A DNA stretch of 10,026 nt from Bacteroidota bacterium (GTDB lineage: Bacteria > Bacteroidota > Bacteroidia > Bacteroidales > Dysgonomonadaceae), in assembly GCA_023399295.1 (NCBI GenBank), contig JAEWQF010000018.1, positions 1 through 10,026 on the forward strand. The letters run 5' to 3'. The notes beneath the pieces are model-generated. The model ran no database searches. It had not been told where the DNA came from and saw only the letters and a program-made list of their open reading frames with translations. Position numbers and translations under genes: made by a program. Below are positions 1 to 5,111 of this stretch, in pieces. Positions within the stretch are counted from its first letter, which is position 1. Every line of letters starts with the position of its first letter.

Positions 1-344
1 GCTACCTTGCCGTGACGGAGGCATCCTGGTTCACCGTTGAACGTCCCGCCGAGATCCACGATTTCTGGATGGATGCCTATCCGGAGATCGACACCATCTC
101 ACGTTGCGTGGCAAAGATGGAGCAGGCAGGCTATCTGCCCGTGGCCACCTTTGTCCTGCCGGAGGAGTGCTGGACAGACCATTTCTATGCCCCGCAGCCG
201 GCCGTGGAGGAGATCTTCCTCAGCCAGAACGCGGGCAACACCTCTGCCGAGATGCTGGTCCGCGAACAGCGTCGAGAGCGGGCGATGTACGACAAATACA
301 AGGCCTATTACGGCTATGTCTTCTACATCGGCAAGAAGATCTGA
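1..344 (+). CDS. SAM-dependent methyltransferase, C-terminal part (5' end outside window)
   Basis: The frame is open from the first bases (codons from position 3) to TGA at 342-344, so about 113 C-terminal residues are visible. The GTG at 12 is an internal valine codon, not a start. The fragment contains a W-F segment, then FWMDAYPEIDTI, then KMEQAGYLPVATFVLPEECW and a Tyr-rich end (YKAYYGYVFYIGKK). From family knowledge, the order 'FW..YPEI', 'AGY', 'LPE.CW' is typical of the C-terminal half of class I SAM-dependent methyltransferases of the UbiE-like/Methyltransf_11 type in Bacteroidetes and Firmicutes. The Rossmann SAM-binding motifs lie upstream of the window, so the substrate cannot be judged. 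G+C is high (about 52-65% in 61-180), unlike the AT-rich block that follows. A strong terminator closes the transcript. Confidence is good for the family and low for any specific reaction. Confidence 0.7.
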   Translation, partial: YLAVTEASWFTVERPAEIHDFWMDAYPEIDTISRCVAKMEQAGYLPVATFVLPEECWTDHFYAPQPAVEEIFLSQNAGNTSAEMLVREQRRERAMYDKYKAYYGYVFYIGKKI

Positions 345-402
345 CAGTTGATCGGGAACAAAACCTGAATATTTTTTGGAGAAAGGATTGATCTCATTCA
401 AT

Positions 403-440
403 AAAGAGGGGATATCACGTTGTGAATCCCCTCTTTTTTT
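403..440 (+). terminator. Rho-independent terminator of the methyltransferase gene
   Basis: A perfect 11-bp stem (AAAGAGGGGAT at 403-413 with ATCCCCTCTTT at 426-436) is followed by a T run to 440. Inside it a second 4-bp stem (TCAC 415-418 with GTGA 422-425) closes a 3-base loop, leaving A414 as a bulge. The hairpin starts 58 bases after the methyltransferase stop and reads in its direction. It separates that gene from the AT-rich cluster downstream. The stem is nearly symmetrical and could act in both directions, but no minus-strand gene ends here. Confidence 0.92.
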
Positions 441-573
441 CCAACGATCGAATACCATCTATCATTGCAGTTCTGAGATAAGTGCTTATAGAGGTATATG
501 AATTTGAATTTCTGCGGATAGTGACGGCTTTGATTGATTTTGTGAACGAATTATCATACTTTATGTTAATTAA

Positions 574-605
574 TTTGAATGTTTGTTTGATCCTTTACAA
601 CTTTG
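574..605 (+). promoter_or_regulatory. Putative Bacteroidetes-type promoter for the 638-1392 genes
   Basis: TTTG at 574-577 and CAACTTTG at 598-605 (one mismatch to TAnnTTTG) are separated by 20 bases, which matches the known Bacteroidetes sigma-ABfr architecture. Transcription would start around 612, some 26 bases before the ATG at 638. The rest of the gene-free stretch 441-573 is AT-rich, with a short GAATTT tandem near 500 and no other clear signal. Confidence 0.5.
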
Positions 606-637
606 GAATCGTAATTCTATCTTAATCAATCAATAGT

Positions 638-871
638 ATGCAAAAACAGACGTCAACTCACGGTTGTCAGTCCGATTCGCCACTAATGATGAAAGACGAT
701 TCCCGACTGACCTGTATTGGATTCCTGCATCTTTCCTGCTTTCTTTTACTCACTCTGTTGTTCTCGCTGGCTGCCTGTAGCAGGGATCTGGAATATGGAT
801 CCATAATGAGTAATAATCTGATACTCCCTTTTGCTTTACGAGAAATAATCGGTAATTCAAACTGTTATTAA
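638..871 (+). CDS. Small putative lipoprotein, unknown function
   Basis: A short frame of 77 codons from ATG 638, or about 60 from the ATG at 689. It encodes a strong hydrophobic stretch (CFLLLTLLFSLAAC) ending in a canonical lipobox LAAC; the Cys is residue 47 from the first ATG or 30 from the ATG at 689. That suggests Sec export and lipidation. Only about 30 residues follow the Cys (SRDLEYGSIMSNN and then a short tail), so the mature protein would be tiny. The next gene starts 5-11 bases after the stop, which suggests co-transcription from the promoter at 574-605. The later ATGs (686/689) give a more normal signal-peptide length. It could be a truncated remnant of a larger lipoprotein: the segment DLEYG resembles the mature start of the next protein (QLEYG). 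Function unknown, and whether it is a real gene is uncertain. Confidence 0.4.
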   Translation: MQKQTSTHGCQSDSPLMMKDDSRLTCIGFLHLSCFLLLTLLFSLAACSRDLEYGSIMSNNLILPFALREIIGNSNCY

Positions 872-882
872 AATTAATGTAT

Positions 883-1392
883 ATGAGAAAAGTTATATTA
901 TTATGGGTACTTCTTTCTCTGATTTCTGCCATTCAAACACAAAACATGCAACTTGAATATGGCTTTTGTATTCAATCGAATCCCATGAAAAAAGAGGTCT
1001 ATCTGATCGATATTAATGAAAAAAAATGCCAAAAATCTCCTCTAGATATTAATAATAAACCCATAAGTTTAAAAGCTATCAAGGATGATTTTCGCAACGA
1101 AAGGATTGAGATAGGAAAGATTATATTTAATGAAGATGATTTTAATCGGCTGAATAATAGCTCTGTAATTGCAACAATTTGTATAAACAGCAAAACAAAG
1201 AAGATTGATGCGGTATCATATCGATTTAGGAATATGAAAAAGGAGGAAATAGAAAGGATCAATATTGAAAAATTTGCAAAATATCGAGAGATGCTAATAA
1301 ATCGAATAACAATACAAACATTGATTTTTGAAGATGTAATAGCGGAACATGGATTTATCAAACAATCATTCAGGGTGTTTTATAAAGATTAA
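883..1392 (+). CDS. Exported protein of unknown function, paralogue of the 1569-2069 protein
   Basis: About 169 residues from ATG 883 (MRKVILLWVLLSLISA), a start that gives a compact Sec signal peptide; an in-frame ATG at 877 adds two residues. The mature protein is Lys/Ile/Asn-rich and has no membrane segment after the signal. Its C-terminal half aligns by eye with the protein at 1569-2069: an F-x-x-(D/E)-(D/E)-(L/F) segment, a beta-like stretch (SVIATICINSKTKKIDAV against TVIFHLHIPSGRIVST), a charged helix, and a shared ending (GFIKQSFRVF against GYWGKSFRIF). I do not recognise the family. The pattern of short strands around a (G/K)-(K/R)-I turn followed by a helix loosely recalls TonB C-terminal domains, one of which is encoded two genes downstream; that is inference. 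Local G+C is only about 25-33%, far below the window flanks. Confidence 0.7.
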   Translation: MRKVILLWVLLSLISAIQTQNMQLEYGFCIQSNPMKKEVYLIDINEKKCQKSPLDINNKPISLKAIKDDFRNERIEIGKIIFNEDDFNRLNNSSVIATICINSKTKKIDAVSYRFRNMKKEEIERINIEKFAKYREMLINRITIQTLIFEDVIAEHGFIKQSFRVFYKD

Positions 1393-1400
1393 TTTCATGT

Positions 1401-1431
1401 ATGGTTGTAATAGATGCATGATTACAAACAT
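1401..1431. repeat. Inverted repeat after the 883-1392 gene
   Basis: TTGTAAT (1405-1411) and ATTACAA (1421-1427) form a perfect 7-bp dyad around a 9-base centre. Past one mismatch it extends by ATG (1401-1403) with CAT (1429-1431). It starts 9 bases after the stop codon. There is no T run, so it is not a classical terminator; it may be an mRNA 3' stem or an operator. Confidence 0.5.
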
Positions 1432-1526
1432 TCAGGGATAACAGGCAATCTCTTCGATCAACATAGTCCCGAATATTCATCACCAATGCTTGAAAGCTTA
1501 AGTACTCCAAGAGCAATAAGGGAATT

Positions 1527-1552
1527 ATTGATTCAATCGGATTGTGAATAAT
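1527..1552. repeat. Imperfect dyad upstream of the 1569 gene
   Basis: CAATC (1534-1538) and GATTG (1540-1544) are perfect arms around one base. Outer arms (ATTGATT on the left, GAATAAT on the right) continue the symmetry with small gaps. It ends 16 bases before the ATG at 1569, where it could be an operator or a leader stem affecting translation. No convincing -7 box is visible in 1393-1568, so the downstream gene may depend on readthrough from upstream. Confidence 0.35.
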
Positions 1553-1568
1553 CTAAAACAACAGGGTT

Positions 1569-2069
1569 ATGAGAACAACTATGTTTATCCTGATTTTTTT
1601 GCAGCTATTCCTGCAACAAGTATATGGTCAGAACTGTCCGGATGATATTTTTGAAATAGAAATTAAGAGCGATACGCCTGATGAAATACGAATTAGCTAC
1701 AAAGACAAGAACAGTAGCAAATATATGTTTCTCCCAACATTCGTAACTCCGGTAGAAATGAATCGTGCGGTCTTGGTTGAACTCATATCCATACAAAAAC
1801 TGGACAGCATTGAAAGAGCAATGTTTACGAGTGAAGAATTGAGTTCTTTAAAACGAGGAACAGTAATATTCCATTTACATATTCCGTCAGGGAGAATCGT
1901 TTCGACATCTTTTTATCTTAATAATAAAGTAGATCTGATTAAACTAAAGAGATTGAAAGAAGAAATAGAAAAGAATTTGCATTTTAAGGTAAAACTTGCT
2001 GCTGAATTGGAGAAAGAGGGATATTGGGGAAAATCATTTCGCATATTTGTTTCCAAAAACAGGCAATAG
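1569..2069 (+). CDS. Exported protein of unknown function, paralogue of the 883-1392 protein
   Basis: 166 residues from ATG 1569. Residues 1-20 (MRTTMFILIFLQLFLQQVYG) form a Sec signal peptide with likely cleavage before QNCPDD. The N-terminal half is acidic/mixed beta-type sequence and shows little similarity to its paralogue. The C-terminal half carries FTSEELSSL, then RGTVIFHLHIPSGRIVSTSF, a Lys/Glu-rich helix (residues about 123-140) and the ending GYWGKSFRIF. The stretch 'G-x-V-I-x(5)-I-x-x-G-x-I' resembles the strand-turn-strand of TonB C-terminal domains, where the neighbour at 2129 has EGRVITTFVVEKDGSISDI. This is a by-eye resemblance. It is probably periplasmic. It lies between its paralogue and the TonB-type gene, all on the same strand. 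Family not recognised. Confidence 0.72.
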   Translation: MRTTMFILIFLQLFLQQVYGQNCPDDIFEIEIKSDTPDEIRISYKDKNSSKYMFLPTFVTPVEMNRAVLVELISIQKLDSIERAMFTSEELSSLKRGTVIFHLHIPSGRIVSTSFYLNNKVDLIKLKRLKEEIEKNLHFKVKLAAELEKEGYWGKSFRIFVSKNRQ

Positions 2070-2128
2070 CCGATTTTTCGTGTTTGTATTAAAAAAGTGT
2101 TTATTTGCAACGAAATCAATTACGTGTT

Positions 2129-2572
2129 ATGAAGATTATCTCAACAATTTTATTCACTGCGTGCTTTTTATTACAAGCAAGCACGATAAAGGCACAATGG
2201 GAAACCATGCCTGAGTTCCCCGGTGGGCAAAAGGCAATGGTTTCCTTTATCGATTCAGTACGAAGATATCCACAAGCAGCAGTTACCAAAAAAATTGAGG
2301 GACGTGTCATCACCACTTTTGTTGTTGAAAAAGATGGTTCCATTTCTGACATCACGATTTTAAGAGGTGTGGATTCACTGCTGGATCGTGAAGCCATACG
2401 TGTTATTGAAGCCATGCCCAAATGGAAGCCCGGCATACAGACCGGGGAAATTGTTCGTTGGAGACTTGCTTTACCCATCCCATTCAGGCTCGGGGAGAAT
2501 GGTGAACCACTATCGGACAGAGAGAAACTGAATAAATCGAAATCTGAAAGTATGAGAAAGAGAAAACATTAA
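2129..2572 (+). CDS. Free-standing TonB C-terminal domain protein with signal peptide
   Basis: 147 residues from ATG 2129. The N-terminus MKIISTILFTACFLLQAS is a good signal peptide, with likely cleavage after A22 (TIKA|QW), whereas a start at TTG 2105 would add eight polar residues. The mature part starts WETMPEFPGGQKAM and continues with RRYPQAAVTKKIEGRV, a strand-turn-strand (VVEKDGSISDITILRG), LDREAIRVIEAMPKWKPG and RWRLALPIPFR. This is the TonB_C pattern (PF03544) common in Bacteroidetes. Classical TonB needs an N-terminal inner-membrane anchor for ExbB/ExbD and a Pro-rich linker; both are absent, so energy transduction by this protein alone is unlikely. It may instead bind a receptor or peptidoglycan, which is inference. 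The C-terminal tail after residue 121 is basic (KSKSESMRKRKH). A weak -7-like TTTATTTG lies at 2100-2107. Confidence 0.85.
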   Translation: MKIISTILFTACFLLQASTIKAQWETMPEFPGGQKAMVSFIDSVRRYPQAAVTKKIEGRVITTFVVEKDGSISDITILRGVDSLLDREAIRVIEAMPKWKPGIQTGEIVRWRLALPIPFRLGENGEPLSDREKLNKSKSESMRKRKH

Positions 2573-2583
2573 AATCATAGACA

Positions 2584-3012
2584 ATGGAATCACAAATGCA
2601 ATTGAGGGATCCGGAAACCTTCCCTTCGGAAATGGTGTTGAAGCGTGCGCTGGGCGACTCGGCCTACACGCTGCTGGCCTCTTTTTTCGAGACGATCACA
2701 GCTGCCGGGTATGGGCTGAACATCGAGTGGCGGTATTACAACGACGGCAAGGCATGGCTGGGAAAGGTCACGGAGAAGAAAAAGACCATCCTCTGGCTCT
2801 CCATCTGGGATGGTCATTTCCAAACAAGCTTTTACTTCACGGAGAAGCACTTAGAGGCAATCGCCGCCCTGGATATCTCCGAAGAAAAGAAAGATGAGTT
2901 CGCCGCGATGAAACCAGTTGGGAAGTTGATCCCCATGACATTTAATGTCAGCCAACAGGAACAACTCGATGAGCTGCTCACCGTTGTCCGTTTCAAGAAA
3001 AGCCTGAAGTGA
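2584..3012 (+). CDS. DUF3788 family protein
   Basis: 142 residues, the usual length for the DUF3788 family (PF12663). Recognisable segments are LRDPETFPSEMVLKRALG at residues 7-24, EWRYYNDGKAWLGKVTEKKK at 48-67, TILWLSIWDGHFQTSFYFTE at 68-87, and a C-terminal GKLIPM (113-118) ending KKSLK. It has no signal peptide or membrane segment, so it is cytoplasmic. The aromatic/Lys pattern is shared across the family, but no biochemical activity is established to my knowledge. It starts 11 bases after the TonB-type gene with no visible promoter, so it may be co-transcribed. Its G+C, however, returns to the level of the downstream genes, which marks the edge of the AT-rich block. Its stop lies 2 bases from the stop of the convergent glycosylase-like gene. 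Confidence 0.88.
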   Translation: MESQMQLRDPETFPSEMVLKRALGDSAYTLLASFFETITAAGYGLNIEWRYYNDGKAWLGKVTEKKKTILWLSIWDGHFQTSFYFTEKHLEAIAALDISEEKKDEFAAMKPVGKLIPMTFNVSQQEQLDELLTVVRFKKSLK

Positions 3013-3014
3013 CG

Positions 3015-4076
3015 CTATTCCTGCGCGTAGAACTTCTCCAGCCGCTCAATTTCCGGCTGGAAGAGCGTAACGATCTTCTTGGGCATCTTCTCGAAAAAGG
3101 TAAGCGTGATCTGGGGTGCGTTTTTCTTCGTGGTTTTCTTCCAGGAACCGATGATGCGGCCGTTGAGCATGATGGTGGGTGAGAAGATGCCATTCTTGGT
3201 CATCACCTTCCCGTAGTGAGTGCCATCAATCATCTCGGTGCGATCCTTGTAGCTCACCACGAACTCATCGAAGGGAGCCAGCAGCAGTGCCGAATCCTGC
3301 CCAGGCAGCGGTGTGCGGATATCATTGCACATCCAGCACTCCCGCCCGTTGATGATCTCCCTTGTGAAATCAGGGATGATCATCTCCAACGCCTGCCTGC
3401 AATCGGTCATTGTCAGGTTCGACCACCAGGCGAAATCCTGCAGGGTGGCGGGACCGTGGCTGGTGAAATAACGGCGTGCCAGTCGTCCCACTGCCTCCTC
3501 GTGCGAGATCTCCGGTGTACGTGGGGCCCATTCCTCCAGCAGGGTGAAGGTCTGACGGCTACCTGTCAGCTCACCATTCACGATAACTCCCTCCAACTCG
3601 GTGAAGGAGAGCAGCATCGAGAGGTGGTTTTCGTCGAGGGTCAATCCCCTCTCAGCCAGAGCTTCACCAATCTCCTGCTTGGAAAGATGTCTGCCGCCCG
3701 ACAGGAGCTCCCCTACAAGGGGAATGTAACCGTACAACAGCGATTCATCCGCGCCCAACATCTTTGCATAGGAGCGATAGACCGGCTTCAGCCGAGGGTA
3801 AGAGAGCGCGTACATCCAGCGCAGATCCTCCGAAGCCACGAAGTGCCAGGTGGGTCGCAGGATATGGGTGCGGATCACCTCTCCCCTATTGAGCGCACCG
3901 GTAATCTCTTTCGCACTGCTGTCGGGCAGTCGCGAGCCAATGGCCCACTTTGCCATCTCCAGCGCCTGCGCCTGCATCGCTCCCATTCGGGCAACCACCT
4001 CACGGGGTTCTTTCAGCTCGTGGAGAGATAATAACTGGTTATATAGACGGATGTGTAGCAGTTCGTCCGAAGTCAT
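3015..4076 (-). CDS. Winged-helix DNA-binding protein, AlkZ/YcaQ-related (possible DNA glycosylase)
   Basis: 353 residues from the ATG at 4076 (MTSDELLHIRLYNQLL). The reading frame is open up to an ATG at 4151, but the -7 box at 4097-4104 falls inside that extension, so 4076 is preferred. Family features of HTH_42 (PF06224) proteins: MGAMQAQALEMAKWAIGSRL at residues 31-50, VIRTHILRPTWHFV at 67-80, a region of winged-helix repeats, ARRYFTSHGPATLQDFAWWS at 200-219, LLAPFDEFVVSYKDR at 265-279 and a late IMLNGRIIGSWK segment. From the family literature, bacterial AlkZ/YcaQ enzymes unhook interstrand crosslinks and remove alkylated bases using a QxQ motif. Here Q35-A-Q37 sits in the matching place. 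A glycosylase role is therefore plausible but not proven, since many homologues are untested. It is cytoplasmic and divergent from the AraC-type gene. Confidence 0.85.
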   Translation of the reverse strand: MTSDELLHIRLYNQLLSLHELKEPREVVARMGAMQAQALEMAKWAIGSRLPDSSAKEITGALNRGEVIRTHILRPTWHFVASEDLRWMYALSYPRLKPVYRSYAKMLGADESLLYGYIPLVGELLSGGRHLSKQEIGEALAERGLTLDENHLSMLLSFTELEGVIVNGELTGSRQTFTLLEEWAPRTPEISHEEAVGRLARRYFTSHGPATLQDFAWWSNLTMTDCRQALEMIIPDFTREIINGRECWMCNDIRTPLPGQDSALLLAPFDEFVVSYKDRTEMIDGTHYGKVMTKNGIFSPTIMLNGRIIGSWKKTTKKNAPQITLTFFEKMPKKIVTLFQPEIERLEKFYAQE

Positions 4077-4096
4077 GTGTACATTGTTTAAAGACC

Positions 4097-4104
4097 CAAA
4101 TGTA
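4097..4104 (-). promoter_or_regulatory. -7 promoter box of the AlkZ-like gene
   Basis: On the minus strand this reads TACATTTG, an exact match to the Bacteroidetes -7 consensus TAnnTTTG, ending 20 bases before the ATG at 4076. No TTTG is found at the expected upstream distance. It fixes the start codon downstream of the longer open frame. Confidence 0.5.
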
Positions 4105-4220
4105 CAAAATTTCACACAACCATCCCGGTTGATGCTTGAATATTGATGCATTTACCGCAGAGAATCAACGAGCTGCCTCAGAATGTCTCATTTTTACTAG
4201 CAAGATAACATGCAAGTTTG

Positions 4221-4228
4221 TAATTTTG
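4221..4228 (+). promoter_or_regulatory. -7 promoter box of the AraC-type regulator gene
   Basis: TAATTTTG matches TAnnTTTG and ends 16 bases before the ATG at 4245. A T run at 4191-4195 is the only upstream candidate and is spaced rather far. Together with the box at 4097-4104 it makes the 168-base spacer (4077-4244) a divergent promoter region. Confidence 0.45.
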
Positions 4229-4244
4229 CCGAAATTTTCGTTTC

Positions 4245-5039
4245 ATGGAAGATTTTACCATCATTTATCCCTCATCCATGCTGAGCCCTTACGTGAAGCA
4301 ATACTGGCATTTGAAAACAGTGGGTGATACAGCTTCGCTGGCCCGTACAGTGCCAACAGGTATGATGAGCCTGATTTTTCATCGGGGAAAAAGGCTGTTG
4401 TCGGTGAATGAGATGAAGCTTCATCCGCGTGCCTTTCTGAGTGGACAGGAATGTACATTTGCTGATTTACAGTACAACGGGCAAGTTGACATGCTTGTGG
4501 TGGTCTTCCATCCGGCGGGTGCAAGGGCTTTTTTCTCTCTCCCGCTTCACAAGATGGCCGGATTACGTGTAACACCCCAGGAGATGGAAGACAAGCAACT
4601 GTTGCAACTTGAAAACGCATTGATCAGTACCGAGGAAGAGGACTTATCGATACTGCTGATCGAACAGTTCCTAATGAGGCGACTCACTCACCTCGCTTCA
4701 CATAACCTGAAGCGGATCAATACCACCATACGACTGATTGAATCGGGTGAGAGCGATGTCTCGAGACTGGCTCAGGCGGCATGCCTGAGTACCAAACAGC
4801 TGAGCAGAGTATTCTCGGAACATACCGGGGTCAATCCGAAAGAGTTCTCCCGGACAATCCGGTTTCAGCGTGCATTGCATCTGCTTGAAAAGAATCCGCA
4901 CATTTCTTTTACTGCCCTCGCATACGAGTGTGGGTACTTTGACCAGTCGCACATGATCAAGGAGTTTAAGGCCTATTCCGGTTACACACCTGGAGAATAT
5001 CTGGCTACATGTGCTCCACATTCTGACTATTTCAACTGA
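4245..5039 (+). CDS. AraC-family transcriptional regulator
   Basis: 264 residues, normal for a two-domain AraC regulator. The N-terminal part (about 1-150, starting FTIIYPSSMLSPYVKQYWHLK, with VPTGMMSLIFHRG at 36-48 and VVVFHPAGARAFF at 85-97) is the ligand-sensing domain type seen in many Bacteroidetes AraC proteins (DUF6597-like). The C-terminal part is a two-helix-turn-helix domain: DVSRLAQAACLSTKQLSRVF at 171-190, then FTALAYECGYFDQSHMIKEFK at 222-242, closing with the family signature GYTPGEYL (246-253). It should bind DNA as a regulator; the effector is unknown. It is divergent from the AlkZ-like gene and 72 bases upstream of the M28 peptidase gene, which has its own -7 box. Either neighbour could be a target, which is inference from position. 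Confidence 0.93.
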   Translation: MEDFTIIYPSSMLSPYVKQYWHLKTVGDTASLARTVPTGMMSLIFHRGKRLLSVNEMKLHPRAFLSGQECTFADLQYNGQVDMLVVVFHPAGARAFFSLPLHKMAGLRVTPQEMEDKQLLQLENALISTEEEDLSILLIEQFLMRRLTHLASHNLKRINTTIRLIESGESDVSRLAQAACLSTKQLSRVFSEHTGVNPKEFSRTIRFQRALHLLEKNPHISFTALAYECGYFDQSHMIKEFKAYSGYTPGEYLATCAPHSDYFN

Positions 5040-5083
5040 ATCTGTTTGTCTCATTTATACAATCACACCTCCTGCCAACGCAT

Positions 5084-5091
5084 TACCTTTG
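5084..5091 (+). promoter_or_regulatory. -7 promoter box of the M28 peptidase gene
   Basis: TACCTTTG matches TAnnTTTG exactly and ends 20 bases before the ATG at 5112, the same spacing as for the AlkZ-like gene. No TTTG is present at the usual upstream distance. Because the box lies inside the open frame that reaches back to 5046, it supports 5112 as the true start. Confidence 0.5.
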
Positions 5092-5111
5092 CAGCAAAAA
5101 AAACAATAGAC

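Noticed and set aside
99..458. Minus-strand frame opposite the methyltransferase end
   Set aside because: It begins inside the terminator region and runs antisense to a convincing coding region.
3216..4031. Long plus-strand open frame (271 codons) opposite the AlkZ-like gene
   Set aside because: It is a shadow of a well-supported minus-strand gene in GC-rich DNA; its translation is low-complexity in His/Gln/Arg/Leu with no family resemblance and no promoter.
4077..4151. N-terminal 25-residue extension of the AlkZ-like protein
   Set aside because: The -7 box at 4097-4104 lies inside it, and homologues begin close to MTSDELLHIRLYNQLL.
5046..5111. TTG start giving a 22-residue extension of the M28 peptidase
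   Set aside because: A -7 box at 5084-5091 overlaps it, and the extension is neither a signal peptide nor family-like.
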